A stretch of DNA of 64,000 nt from Polytrichum commune (taxonomy: Eukaryota; Streptophyta; Polytrichopsida; Polytrichales; Polytrichaceae): positions 6,760,501-6,824,500 of the forward strand of contig OX485805.1 in assembly GCA_950295325.1 (NCBI GenBank), in the 5' to 3' direction. A program made the translations under genes and the position numbers. Shown here piece after piece: positions 31,541 through 45,240 of the stretch. Every line of letters starts with the position of its first letter. The stretch's first letter is position 1. Below the pieces are notes generated by a model. It had not been told where the DNA came from. It worked only from the letters and a program-made list of their open reading frames with translations, and made no database searches.

Positions 31541-32860
31541 TTAGAATTTGGGAAAGCTAGGAGTGCTCATGGCAAGACCAAGGAGGGTTTTAGAGTCGGG
31601 ATTAGTATCCCTTCTGGCCATTTTAGGAGGGGGTAGGGGTAGAGGATAAACCCCTGGATTCGGAGGCAGGGAGCTCTCGGGAGAGCGGGGAGCGGAGGCC
31701 AGAGTTTGCTCTGCGGCGAAAGAGATCTCTCTCTTCTCACTATTCCCCCAGGGGGATGAAGGTGACGGGGGCAGAGCCTGGTAGTTGGTAGTTGTTGTTC
31801 TTTTTGAGTGCCGACGGTAGAGCAAGGTGGGAGTAGGATATTGAGCAACAACAGGGGCGACGTGAAGTGCACATTGGGAGAACGACTGGATCAGCGGCAG
31901 TGGATCGAACCCGGCAGCAAGCTTGGAGCTCAGAGCTTATTTTTGAGCAGCTGGCATGGGGGCCATAATGAAGGGTTCTATTCGGCGGGAGAGAAAACAT
32001 TGGACCATTCTGGTAGCGCCCAAGCTTCCGCAACTAAATTGAGGTTTAGAGCAGCAGCTGCATAAATCCCAGCATTCGGGGAAGTCACTGATCATTCGGG
32101 AGTAATCGGTGGTTGAATTATGAATGAATGAGAGCGGCGCTGACTACCTCAACAGGTGGCCGATCAGATTTAGAATCAGTGGGATCTTGATGGAATGTGA
32201 CCGAAGGTTCAAATAGCCTCGGAATGCTGAGTCTTGAGCGCCGACCAGCTGCCAACACAGAGCTAAAAACCTGGCAATCCCAATGCAACCAGGGCGCAGC
32301 GGAGGAAGGAGGCAGTTAGACAGTGCGAAGCGGGGAGGCATACCAGGGACGAGGTGAGACTCTGTATTATCTGCCGAGGCCCCAGGAGAGGAAGGAGAGG
32401 CTGGCAAGAGCCAGGGTTGGGAGGAAATCTCCTGGATTTTGCGGTGGGTTCGAAGAGCGGAGAGCTGGGGGTGGGGTTTCCCAGACTCTGGAGGGGACTG
32501 ATAATTCTGAGGAGCGAATGGTATCATACTCGATCAGCACACCAGCAGTGCTCCGAGAGCCACAACCAGAAGCTGCAATGGCCATTACTGCCAAGGAGCC
32601 ACTCCCACCGAGGTTGCCTCTTGCTGATCCACTGTGGACTGTTGGATCGAATCACACTTGGCGGCCGCATTGGGAATCTGGTGAACACTCACAGTATCTG
32701 AACTGTCTCATGGGCAAGGTCTCCATTGTGAAGGGAGAGAGGGGATAGAAGTTTGAAGGATTCCAGGAAGTTGGAAAGGGGGGGGGGCAGTTAGTGCATA
32801 GGGTAGTAATTGGATGGGTTAGGAGGTTAAGTGACATATGCCTCTTGAGGTTAAGTAGAC
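31541..32860. other. GC-richer block with open frames on both strands; unidentified
   Basis: Frames are open on both strands (for example plus 32323-32748, minus 32144-32527), which is typical of GC-rich non-coding DNA. None shows a known motif or splice context. A poly-G run lies near 32780. The block may be the leader of a retroelement or an old repeat, but there is no primer-binding site or LTR pair to prove it. Confidence 0.35.
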
Positions 32861-34180
32861 ATTAGTTAGCTAGGGTGTGGGTTTGGGCATGCCACCGTGT
32901 GGGCGGTGTTGCTCAATGCCAATAGAAATTAGCCTAGGATTGTTGTGTGGTATTGGGCTTTAATGAAATGGAGTAAAGAAAGGTCATTGTGATGGCCATT
33001 TGGACTGGACATGAATTCAAGGTTAGCCTCGTTTAGCATATGTCGGGTTTAAGCTTCCCCCTGGATTACGACGCTTAAAGGGTGGGAGTTTAGGCCTCAC
33101 ATTTAGGGTATCTGTTAAGGATAGTTGTGAGTCTAAATCATGTATGGGGATCTAGTAAAACAAACCAATGATTTTTTGCAAAGACATATAAGAAAATGCA
33201 CGTGTGTTTGTACGAGTGAGGAATTTTGTTGTTAGAGATACAAACCGGGTGTATGAGTTCATATTATGTCCACAAGTAGAGGTCTACATAAAGATACCAT
33301 ATTATTATACATGAGTGCATCTAAATTGATTGTTTTTTTTTAATCAAACTAGATTATCAGGTTAACCTCGAGATGGCATCGGGAAGTAATTGAAGGTTGG
33401 ACAGACCAAGGAGGTATCCTCACTTACTCTTCACAAAATCTTTATTTGGTTCTCAAGGTTTACAAAGACATGAATCTTCTCAAAAGGTACATATTCTTCA
33501 TGTAGGCAATGTAAATTTTCAACCTTTGACTATGTACATTTCTATATATGGATGATGGAATTGTGAGTAAAATGCAAAGAAAATTTGTACTTTATATCAT
33601 CTTATTTATAAAATGATACCATATAAGTTTTATTTTATTTATTTATTTTTAAGTGTTCTTCCATTGTATGTTATTTTCATAGAAGTATTTTAGTTTTCAA
33701 TTATTTCCACTTAATCAATGAAGGATGAGTTTGTACAAATTGCATCACAAGTCAAGCGAACATTCACATTTTGATGATGATTTATTAGACTCCCAAGAAG
33801 TTCAACAGCGTGCGCCCACAAGTGCTCGAGCACGAATATATGAAAGGAAATTTAGATCATCTTCAAAAATTGGTAGGAAATGACTTGTACATATAAGACC
33901 ACATGGTGAGCCTACACATGGTTCTATGAAATGCTTTCCATGTGAGGAATTTTGTGTTAACTCGCCATGGGGGTTTGAGAGTAGGTTGCAAAAATATCTA
34001 GAATTTATCCCTACGTGACCACGAGATAAAACATGATCACAATCGTGGTGGTAGATGGGAGGCTCTTCATTTTCCTTCAACTAGTTTGGTTTCTATTACT
34101 TTCATGTATGAGCAAACAAATGTGGATAGCTTAATTTTTTTTAAATGTTCTATTTGTTTTCAATGCGCCTAAACTTTTAA
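32861..34180. other. AT-rich DNA upstream of the hAT relic
   Basis: No confident gene. It may contain more of the decayed hAT element; short fragments near 33680-33880 hint at former coding, but frames are broken. Confidence 0.3.
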
Positions 34181-34640
34181 GTCCGAAGTATTATCCAAGT
34201 GATGAAGAAGTTCGTACATGAAAGGTTGGAGAGATTGATTATAAAATTTGGATTGATGGCGGTTGAAAGTGATGAAAGTAGAGCCGAGTTGCTCAAGTTT
34301 GAAGAAACTTTGAGGCATGAATGTGAATACAAATCTTTGTATGCAGCATGGCAATTTTGTGGGGCCATTAACGAGTGGTATACCAATTTGCCACATCTCA
34401 TGAAACTTTGGCAAAAAAAATTGCTTGTCATTCCCTCAAGTATTGCAATTTGTGATAGGGGATTTTCAAAACAATATTCTATCAAAAACCACTTGCGAGC
34501 TTCATTGAAGTTGGACACTTTGGATGCTTTGATGTGAGTATCATTATGCGGGATAAAGTTGGAGGATATGGATTGGAGGGCTATATTTGAGTTATGGTGC
34601 AGCATGAGGTATCAGAGAATTCTTAGTTTGGACCAAACAT
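34181..34640 (+). pseudogene. hAT-family transposase relic (C-terminal dimerisation domain)
   Basis: The frame 34199-34537 contains NEWYTNLPHLMKLWQKKLLV and then IPSSIAICDRGFSKQYSIKN with HLRASLKLDTLDALM. This is the pattern of the hAT C-terminal dimerisation domain (W..LP.L...A..LL.IP.SS...ER.FS....I....R..L....L..L). Homology seems to continue past the stop into 'GIKLEDMDWRAIFELW', in a broken frame. The catalytic core is not recognisable. The element is dead, and its terminal repeats were not found. Confidence 0.72.
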
Positions 34641-37420
34641 TGTAAGAAGTTCATACTTCACTACATTTATCTTTTGGGAAAAAAATATGATTTGATGTTT
34701 TGAATTTTGTGTGAAAGATTAAGATTTTGTTAACCTGTCATTTGAAAGGTAGTTTTTGATGTTGTTAGTCACATTGAAAGGCAAAAGGAGAAGCAACCCG
34801 TCACATGAAAAGAAGGTGGACCCGTCAAAAAGGAACGCTGTAAGTTATGTGTATGCATTCCAAATGATAATGATGGTCACACGATCAAATTTACCAAAGA
34901 TTCATTCAAGGTTGTTATTTATGTACATTAGAGAATAAGTTGGCTCCTAGGTTTGTTAAAAAATAGTTGTAACATTTATATTATATTCCTATAACTAAGG
35001 CCCCTTGCATACATCATCCAAGGGCCATGATAGTGAATTGTGAGGGCCCTTGATGGTCCACCATAATTCGTGTCATGTCTATCTCTTGGAGGCGGGCCTG
35101 ATGCTAATTTTAGCAAACCACGAGACATTATTTATAGTATGCCATGTAGACTTTTCATCCATGATAATTTGTTAGGACCCCTAGACCTTCACCTTCTTGT
35201 GTGAAGTAAACTTGGACAGTCTCGGCCTTTTCGACCAATGATGGATATTAGAATGTAATGCTCATGCACCTTAAGTCTCGTGTGTGAAGCGGCCCTAATA
35301 TTGTTATTACAACAAGGTGCTAAGCACATGAAGCTTTGCCCCAAAAATTTAAATTGTGATTGGTTAGAATAATTTGTTCCTAGTTTATCAAGAGCATTGG
35401 AAGTGGGTGACAAAATATGGTAAAATGATAGCAATAAATATTGGATTGGGATTTGTCTCATAATATAATGTCATTTTGATTGACACTGATGGTTTCAAGA
35501 TTTGAACTTTTGGTTGATGAAGGAACGTTGATCACGATATGTGTGCTTTATGAAATGACAACATAAATTCAAGCAGTACATGTTATTGTGGTCAAATTAT
35601 GACTCTACACACTTTTGAACAGTTTGATGTTGTGTAGTTTTGCGTTGATAAAATATGATGAAATATATGATTATATGTAAAAACACAATGACAATCCCCT
35701 ATAATTGTTGCATTATAATTAACATTGTCCAAAACTTTTTTTTACACGCCTTCATTGTATTCTTGTTTTTTGTGTGGCACTTGACATACAATAGACTTCC
35801 ACGTAGACTAATAAGATGGAACTTGGACTGCCACAACAATTTTAGAGCTTTCACTCGTGTGGGTCACCAGTGAAAGGTTCCTACTAGCAGGGGCCATTTT
35901 TAGAGTTGGTTTAGCCAGTGAGAGCCACTGGATGTAACGAGTGCTGGTACTCACCATTCACTAGTGGCATGCACCAGTAAGTGTGGGTGGGCTATTATTC
36001 TATATAGTCGATTTGTGCAACACAATTTGATCCAAATATCAATCTATGATCCACTCACATGGACACATTCAGTGAAGGACAAAATTATGGGCCTAAGATG
36101 CCAATAAGAATGAAAGCGCTACACTACATATTGTATTTAGTGTCATTTACTATTTGGATCTACACAATGTCATATTTTATTATTATTGATGTGATTTATT
36201 ACCAAGTAAAGATGTTAATGTTTTGTAATGTCCAACAACCAATTTAACCTTTGTTGGCCCCAAAAGAGATATACGGTAAATATTTATAGGATTGCATAAT
36301 TTCAAATATTATAGTATGTGACACCAAATACAATATTTAGTGTAGTAACTCCAAAGCTTAACTAATCTCTAGAAGTATAGATGATGGAAATTACCAAACA
36401 ATGTCCATCAACATATATGTTGCAATTTATTCTTTTGAAATGATTATTATATACGGAATTGTAGTAGTACAATGTCAATTAAGTTTTCATATAATACTTG
36501 TATGTAATAGAGCATTTTACATTATTTCTAATGTAACTTTAACTACTCGCTATAAAAATTTAGTGGAGATGGATTACCAAATATTAGATTTTTGTTGAAT
36601 AAGACATGGATGGATGACAAGGATGATAGTTCTTATTGGTGACGGGAGAAGGTTTGAAGCTTTTGAGGTTTGGGGTTGATTACCAATGCTTCTTATGTTG
36701 CCCTTATGTCACAATTGTGATGGGTATTCTTGTCAAAGCTCATTGTTGGGCGGGGATTGTGAGGTGTTAGGGTACATTGAGCATGTTGTAGATCTCAATT
36801 CAATCGTAACGTCCAAGGAGGGACAATAGTTTCAACGTCACGTTTGGATAAATTGAAAGTTTTAGAAAGCTAGAGGATGGCACATGACTTGTGTGCAAGG
36901 ATTCTAGCTTTCCTATAAATCGTTGTGAAATTTCTAGTCAAATTGTGTGATATTTTGGTTTGTGTTCTTGAGAACACATCAAGAATGCAGAGTGACATTA
37001 TGCATGCTTGGCATCTGGTTCAACATCGTAATGTGTAAGTAATATGTTGATTTTAGGCCAAGTGGTGTACAACATGATTATGTCATAATTAATATATTGT
37101 TTCCATATAACAATATTTCTAATTAACTTTAGTATAATCTGACGTGTATAGATGAAGACATAAAAAATAATGTAATTTTCAATGTAATAAGTGGAAAATG
37201 TGTCGATATTTCAACATTTCATTGAATTTCACATAATAATTTTGCACTTGGAAACTTGTGATCCATGTGTGAGGTATTGCATTCTCGTACTTGTAGGCAC
37301 ATTAATGGCATATTACACTTCACAAAAATCGTGTAGACTATGCTTTCACGAGGCTGGGGATTCGTGGCACTCATGTATTTTCATTAGTGTAAGTTCATTC
37401 ATCTTTGTGAATGAGATGAA
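34641..37420. other. AT-rich intergenic DNA, no gene seen
   Basis: Only short, motif-free frames. A local repeat of 'ccagtgaaaggtt/ccagtgagagcc/accagtaagtg' lies at 35868-35990. No RNA gene, terminal repeat or coding signal is evident elsewhere. Confidence 0.4.
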
Positions 37421-37853
37421 CCACTTTAGACCACGGGGAGGTCACTACATTGTCAAGTTGAAAACCACGTGCGAACAAAAAAAATCTATTTCTTCTAAGT
37501 TGCATCAACAAAATGGGTCAAAATTTTATCAAAAAACATTTGTGAGTACATATACATGGTATCTATTACATAGTAAAAATTGATAACCAAATTTGATAAT
37601 TTGTTTTTTCTAGAAAACATACCGTTTCTAACTAGAATGACGCAGAATCGAACTAAACAAATTACTAGAAAAAATGGAGATGACTAAAAAATTCAAAAAA
37701 ATTCAATTTTTTTTTATCAATGGATATGTATATATAGAAAAAATATCACAATTTTTAAATTTATCTATGGCATATAATATAGGGGTAGCAAACTTTGTTC
37801 GCACGTGGTTTTCAACTTGACAATGGAGTGAACTCCCCGTGCTTTAGACACTA
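37421..37853. mobile_element. MITE-like foldback element with ~55 bp inverted ends
   Basis: The left arm (37421-37478, 'ccactttagaccacggggag' onward) and the right arm (37794-37850) are reverse complements with few mismatches, including gttttcaacttgacaat and gcacgtgg. The ~320 bp core is AT-rich and non-coding. The size and long inverted ends fit a MITE. No convincing target duplication was seen. Confidence 0.7.
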
Positions 37854-38748
37854 CCTTACGTCTTTGGCTCCTTGTCTGAAGGGTTTTAAAAATACCAAGT
37901 TTTAGTAGTTCTAAATAATCCTAATCTAATCTAATACTTAAGGCAATAATATGAAGAGTGTTAGACATAGGAAAAAATGCCTCATATAGAAGCAAGTGGG
38001 TGCATCATGCGTTGCCAATCTATCATTACTAGTCCGGTTATTTTAAAGAAATTAATATGGGTGGACGTTAAATACCCCCTTACAAACTTTTGGGGGTGTC
38101 AGATCCGGTTTGGGGCAACCCTGTAAAGAAATTTCTTAACCCGACCGAAAATTGTTGCCCATCCCGCCTAATTTCAAAAAAAAACATTGCCCTTGCATTC
38201 TTGAAGGTTGCTTGACTACAAATCCCATATTGAATGCACTTCACCTTCAAGGTCTAAAATCCAATATATATATGTGCATTTCCAATTAGCTAATAATCAA
38301 TTGATTGGGACTTCATTCCGGAAGTGAAACCATCAATCAAGCACGTAATTAACTTGGAGGTCAAAAACATTACAAAATCCTCATTAACATTGGGGTTATA
38401 ATTTTGTGACTACCCATTTAAAATTATCTTTGTCATTCTAATGATAGATTAGTACAAGTGTTCATAAGATGACCAAAATGAAACAATAAAGATAGAATAT
38501 AAAACACATAACAAAAATATTATATGGAAATCAATTATATATTTTTAGATAATATAATATGAGGTATAAATAAATGGTGTGTTATTTGGCATTAGACTTG
38601 TGGGACAATGTTATGGATGGGGTATACTCAGAAAATCATAAGTTTATGATTATAGCCTATATGAATTATTGTAATATTTTATCCTCATCACATATTGTAT
38701 AATTTTTAAAATCACATGGTGTATATTAATTATTTTCAAATAAATTTC

Positions 38749-38779
<31 letters not shown>

Positions 38780-39080
38780 TGAATTGATTTTTGAGTTCAC
38801 CAATCTACCATGAGGTGATATATATTATTATGATATATTACAAATGTTTGAGCAATCAAACATGTGCTAAATAAATGAATTATGAACAAACAACAAAATG
38901 TCTATGACAACACGTCATAATTATATGTTGCACAAGTTGATATCTTGTGATATTTATCAAAATAACCATGTGGAATTCAAATTCACATCATGGCCTTGGA
39001 AACAATTAATGGGAAGTTAGAAAATAGGCTTAGAGCATCCAAGGCCACATCATTGCCCCTTGCCAACTAATTGATATTTA
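37854..39080. other. AT-rich intergenic DNA
   Basis: No gene seen. It contains a perfect AT-only palindrome at 38751-38780, described separately. Confidence 0.4.
38751..38780. repeat. Perfect 30 bp (AAT)5/(ATT)5 palindrome
   Basis: Five AAT triplets are followed directly by five ATT triplets, giving a self-complementary 30-mer that could form a cruciform. It is likely a microsatellite by-product. Confidence 0.9.
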
Positions 39081-39264
39081 CAAAATAGCTAGTAGTTCAC
39101 AATAGCTATAAATGAAAAAATAGGTCTTACATGCCAACTCGGAGGTGTTTCACCAAAGTAAGCTCCATCCAAGCTTCTTGATGGAGTCATCCGATTTTCG
39201 TTACCATATGACTTTACTTGAGTGCCACGAATCCCCGGCCCTTTCACGAGATCATGTAGCCTAC

Positions 39265-39500
39265 ATGTAATGTTCAATGATCGGGGAGAACCGGCAGTTA
39301 GTTACAAAGGAACCGGTTGAGTTTGAGAAATAACCGGTTGAAGTTCAAGACTGCATGAAAATTATCGATCATTTTAGAGGAATTTATAGAAGAATATACC
39401 CCAATTTCATAAAGGAAAACCGGAGGATGTCAACATGTAACCGGTCGGACTTGCAAACACTAGGATCTCAACCGGTTATGCCCAAAAATCTCCCCGATCA
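39265..39500 (+). repeat. AACCGGTT-type dispersed repeat, copy 1
   Basis: Contains several accggtt words ('aaccggttgagtttgagaaataaccggttgaagttc'). It is the reverse complement of 43325-43475, and its right part is similar in direct orientation to 14575-14705 in the CACTA element. Confidence 0.65.
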
Positions 39501-41904
39501 CTGGTAATGTTCTTTAGACTTATCCGTAAATGTCAATCACAGAGGGATGAAACCGTGGGTTCGATCCTTATTTGAGGAAAAAAATTATTTTTAGCTCGTC
39601 GGCTCATCATACATCGGTACCTATTTTGAAAGTGGGGTGAAACTTTTGGGACTTTCTATTTTCACCACTCACACTTTGAGAGGGTTTTAGGATCTAAAAT
39701 AGGGTTTGTGGATGGGATCCGTTGTTCTAAATCCCTGATGGGTCTATGCAAGGGTAGCTTGGCCCACCCATCCTAGTAGGACAAGTTAATTAGAATATTG
39801 TTTTTAAATAGCCTGACACCACTCTTTGTTGATGGTTTTTTAAGCATTAAGAAAACTTGGGTGACTTTGTGTTAATTCTCATAAACTTTGGGTTTGGGAC
39901 CATACCCATGATTTCATCTCATTTACTTTACAAATAACTCTAATAGGTCCCCATATAATACCTAGTTTACGCATGTGTATACCCTGGGGGTGCGCCTTTC
40001 ATTAAAAACCAAGGACCATGTGCGTTCACAACATACACTAAACCCCCCCTACATACAAGTGACAATATGTATACATAAAAAATTACATTCATATTTAGTC
40101 ATTAACATATGTATACAAATAAGGTTTTGGATATTAATGAACTCCTATCATACGTATAATGTAAAGCCTTAGCATTCCTGGATATAGGCATCCCCCAAAT
40201 GTAACTCATAAGCATCTAAGTCTACAATGTATGTCATAGAGGCTAATGCTTTTATTTTTTCTATATCTATCATCAAATGATTTGTAAGATCGTAAGTCCA
40301 CTTATTGTTGGTTCCTTTTTGATTACCAACACAAACCAATTTCCATGCTTGATCCAATTTGTTGCACACATCGGAGGTTTACCAATGATACGAAAATGAT
40401 TGGGAATCAACACCTTCACAATTTTGATGCCGCCTATGATTTAATGATGGCATCAACCACCCGCAACCACCTAGATCAACCACAAAGAACCGCCATAAAG
40501 AAGCGCCGGCCGTTCCTCTTGCAACCCTATGCAAGAAGTGGCCTTGTTCTAAGCTCAACCACCCTTGCCTCTTCCATACATACATGGATGAGATAAGGAC
40601 ATGAGAAAATGATTCATCTTGGTTTCATCCAATATTAAATACTTATCCCATCGAGTCTAGTGACCCTATCATACAATTACAAATGTTATATATTTCTAGA
40701 GGTCCTCCATACATGTACAAAATACAAGTTCTAATTTGTTTAGCATGTGTATATGTAGTACACAAAAGTTCAGATTAATACTCTTTATGTGCACTCATGC
40801 ATACTCATACGTGTCATGAAAGATGCACCCCCTGGGGTGTATACCAAACATGAAGCTAAGTGGACACCCCAGGAGCCACTTGTTTATATTGATAAGGATC
40901 AACAACAAGGTTGCATGGGTGGTGAACACAATTGCTTTTCCAAAATTTCAAAAACCATGGCAAGATGTCAACATGGTGGCCCCCCTATGATTGAGCAACA
41001 TGGCCATGATGGACAACTTATAAGGGCAACATGAAGGAAATGTAGTTTTTATTTATTTTTTAATATGGGGGGGGGGGAGCAAGGATGTGCCCACAAACTA
41101 GAAGGGTAGTGACCCTTGTTGTAGCACTTCAAAAGATGAGGGGCTAATGGGGAGATTGTGAATATTGTAACCCAATAAAGATTGCGAAGCCAATAGGGAA
41201 CTAAAAGCCAATGGGAAGGGGACTAATTAAGACATGGGGTACGCTTTGAAGGTGGCCACCTTGATTAGCCCATAGTTTTGCCCAAAGGCATAAAAGGCAT
41301 TTAAGGTTTTTCATCTTAAGAATTTAAAAGTAGATGAAGTTCACATGTAGAACAATTGCATGGTTGGTCGTGCTCTCATTGAGTTGTTCGGTGATTTCAA
41401 CAACTCGTGATTGCACCTACAATGGTGGACAAACTGCATGTACAATGTTTTGTGGATGTTGTAATTATTTTGGACCATTAGACGACCAACATCAATCACA
41501 TTTGCACCTTTAGTCTACGGATACAACACTTTATATGTTTTCTCTTTTCTTTGAAAATTTTCATTATATTTTGTTTACTAAATTATAATACAACATTTTT
41601 GCTATCAATATAAAGTTAGACTTAGCAATATGATTTTAGCGAAACATATTCATGTTCATATGCCTTTGTATAGGTATTTATGTTTGTGCAATCTTATCTC
41701 CCATTAATTCCAATAGGTTATGGGTCCACCATACAAGTGAAGTGCCTAGAGATTTGATTGCATTTGAGGTTATGGAGTGGATCTTGAGAAGTTGGCGCTA
41801 CGGAGTGTTGGAGGTGTCCGAGGGTGCATTTTGTTGTTGTAAGTATTTATTTGTTTTAATTTTTGCTTGAATGTATGTTTGATGCAAGAGCATGTGATTT
41901 GAGT
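39501..41904. other. Intergenic DNA with a weak inverted repeat
   Basis: Imperfect inverted arms 39971-40000 and 40815-40850 share 'gtatacccc(t)gggggtgc...tttcat'. They could bound an old ~880 bp element. A poly-G run lies at 41068-41078. Frames within (minus 40169-40369, plus 40789-41034) show no motifs. Confidence 0.4.
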
Positions 41905-43250
41905 TTTTTGAGTGTTGAGAGATTTATTTGAGAGATTTGGAGGTGCACTCCACGTGTCCAAATTGCATATGAATTTGCTCTCGGTGAGCAAGCTTATGTT
42001 GAACTATATCAAAGTCAAATTTAATCTAAAGTTCCTCTTGGGCAAAAAAAATTCCTCTTGCAGGCCTCTAAAAAAAAATCAGAATAATGGTTGACAGAGC
42101 AACGTCTGTACATATGCATTATAGTTTGACAAGAGTTTGACTAATCCATGTGATTGTAATTATCGATTAGCAAGAAACAATGTGGCAATCCATATGCACT
42201 CGTTGACTAAAAAAGCACTACATTCGTTTTGCACTAGAAGAATCAAGATTCACCCAATTCCACCAAGTTTTTTCCTGGAAGTCTATTGGCCATCTATTGT
42301 CAAATCTTGCAATGGTGAAGCCATTGCGATTGCGCTACGTTAATGCAACTTGTATAAAATCAATTTTGTGAAGGTACACAAAGCGGAATCGGCTAACTTG
42401 GTGCAATCTCCAACGGGAGATGATGCGCTAGAGCTTTGGCACCGCCGTCTTGGCTGTTTGAACGTAAAGGATATTCATATTCTCCAAAACACAGTGAGTG
42501 GTATGAACCTTGGCAATTTTTCTTACCCCATAGCCCTGTTGTTTTGTGAAGCGTGCATCGAAGACAAACAACATAGGGCTGCATTTTTTAACGAGGTGGG
42601 AGATGAGTGACAAACTTTTGGATATTGTGCATTCCGATGTTTGTAGCCCCATGAAGATTACATCCATGGGCGGTGCAAGGTATTTGATAACCTTCATTGA
42701 TGATTTTTTTAAGAAAGATGTGGTTGTATGAGTTGAATCCAAATGGGATTGCTTTGAGAAGTTCAAAGAATTCAAGGCACTCGTAGAGACGCAATCGGAG
42801 TACAAAATCAAAACGTTTTAGTTAGATAATGACGGGATATCTTTTCTCCAAGGTATTCAACCAATTTTTAAAGAATCATGGTATCGAGAAACAAACTTCT
42901 ACCTCGCATAGGCCTCAATAAAATGGAGTGGCAGAGCGTGCAAATTTAATCATCGTGGAGATGGAAATGAACATGTTTCATGCTTAAAAGCTCAACAAAT
43001 CATTTTGCGTGGAAGCGGTGATCAATGCGGTTTACACACGAAACCGTTGTTGGATTTCATTACACATGAAGAAACGTGGAGCAGAAGGAGGCCTTACATT
43101 GCATACATGTGTGTGTTTGGGTGCGTCACCTATGCAATGGTGCTAGATGAACAAAATGATAAGTTCGATGCAAAGGGCATAAAATGTTTGTTTTTTGAAT
43201 TATTGTCAGGGATCAAAGGCCTATATGCTAATGTATTTACAAACTAAATA
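41905..43250 (+). pseudogene. Ty1/copia retrotransposon relic (protease end, GAG-pre-integrase, integrase)
   Basis: Broken frames read in copia order. ALHVSKLHMNLLSVSKL (near 41945) matches the segment after the protease. ALELWHRRLGCLNVKDIHIL with FCEACIEDKQHRAAF (42428-42590) is the zinc-binding GAG-pre-integrase region. LLDIVHSDVCSPMKITSMGG with RYLITFIDDF (42610-42710) is the start of the integrase core. The integrase end follows at 43000-43250 (RPYIAYMCVFGCVTYAMV, KGIKCLFFELLSGIKG). Stops and frameshifts are frequent and no reverse transcriptase or LTR is seen. It is an old, inactive fragment. Confidence 0.82.
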
Positions 43251-43324
43251 ATCATGAAAAGTAAAGAAGTGGTATTCATGGAGATTCACATGTGTGTACC
43301 AGTGCCCGGCAACACCTTCCAGTT

Positions 43325-43475
43325 TTCCTTTATTAAATTGAGGTATATTCCATAGATTCCTCTACAACGGTCGGTGAATTTCCTGAAGTCTTGGAACTTC
43401 AACTAGTTATTTCTCAAACTCAACCGGTTCATATGTGATTAGCAGCAGCTGGTTCCCCCCGTTCATTGGTCTGTA
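43325..43475 (-). repeat. AACCGGTT-type dispersed repeat, copy 2 (inverted)
   Basis: Reverse complement of 39265-39430: 'gttttcctttattaaattgaggtatattc...ttatttctcaaactcaaccggttc'. The two copies face each other across the copia relic. Confidence 0.65.
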
Positions 43476-45206
43476 CCATGTGATAATCGATCCTGTCACT
43501 GCATAGTTCCAAATTCGGGCCCGTTCAAGGAGACCATGCATGTTACACTCCACCGCCAATATATGTTCTTCTTGACGATTTTATCGGTGATTGTTCACAA
43601 CCAAACAACTTGACTTCTACCAAGTTCTTATTGGCTTGATTCACCCACGAGGCGAGCAAGGTTGTTTTTTGCAAATGTTATGCATTTTTGAGGGATGGAT
43701 AATGACCCACCATGATTCTTCTGTTGTCTCCATGCTATAAATATGAAATTTGTGTGTGTCAAACTTGGACAATGCTTAGAATCCACCTTCCAACAAATTT
43801 AAGGATTTGTAACCCAACTCGTGTAATGACGGATCTTCATTATGTGTTGTGGGTCGGTGGTACTCCACTTGAATCTATTGGAAATGAAAACTAGAAGTTA
43901 CAAAATATGGTCGAGACAAAGCTCTTACCACCCGAACCAGTTTAGCATATGTCTCATCTCCAAAATGCAATATGAGCAATTGACCTTCATGACAATCAAT
44001 CCATTGCGACACGGCCATACAGTGGGGGACAATTACTAGCAGGCTCAACGTAATGGTCATCCTTGTCGAACTACTCACGAACCTCCCCATTGCCCAAAAG
44101 CACAACCTTTGATGCAAGAACATCTACATGACTTTGTGGCCCAAAACCATGCATCAAAGTGAGGGGGCTATCTCGATGAATGCTTGTCAAAACTAAACGA
44201 ACATATGTCCAATAGCCTATCCAAGTTCCCTATCGAGGGCTAAATGGTCCACCAACATCCACTACCCCCAAACCATCCCAACATTGTAGGAAGCCCGATA
44301 TGCCTTGTAGTATATCCTCCACGTTTTTCATAGATATTAGTTTGCAAGGTTTGGGCTCCACATCTGGTGACATCATCTTTCCCTCCTTGTCAATACTCCA
44401 AACAAGAAGCCCTCTAGTGGACTCCAATCTTGCATCATGCACTATAGCTTGTATTGCGTGGCCGGAGTACCACCATTACACATGTAAAACTAAAATTATT
44501 AAGCCTTCGTGTGCCCAATCAGACGTGTGGTCCACTTTGAAGATATGGTTCCATAAATGTTTTGAAGATTGATACCTCCTCAATCATATGTGGGATGATA
44601 GGAATGTTGTCCAAATCCATGTGTGACTTCATTGAAAGTGGGATTATTGGGAAATTTTGATGCAATTTCATGTTCCACTACCCTAAACATGCATCGACAT
44701 CATAATGCGTGTGACCCACTAATAGAAAAAATACAAACACCTCCTTGAAAATTGCCTTTCGCAACTAGCAAAGACCAATAGGCCAACACAAACAAGTTTA
44801 ATTGATGTGTAGCTTAAGACTCGATCCCAACCATATGCGCATCCCAACTGCACTTCAATGTTTCGCATTCAACACACCGAGCAAACTTGTCACTACGTTT
44901 TTTATAATGTAGTCATTGAAGTTTGCTCTCTTACTCGCGCTCAATTTGGACAACGAATGGGCTCCAAACCATCCTTCTCACCAACTACATTTACATTCAA
45001 CAAGGGGTCAATCTATTTCGTTTCCATGAGAAGAAATATTTTCACAACCTTGTCCCCCGTTGAGAGTGTAAATGTTTTGTGTGGCATCACGTCAACAAAA
45101 GACACAATCATGGTGAATGTGGGGAATATCCTGGAATACTACGTGGAATAATGTCAATCCCACATAACAAGCGTGTGTATATGAATAAGGTTATGCTTCT
45201 TCAAGG

Positions 45207-45240
<34 letters not shown>

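Noticed and set aside
39540-39575. tRNA T-arm-like 'gtgggttcgatcc'
   Set aside because: No matching acceptor, D or anticodon arms surround it; it is a chance match.
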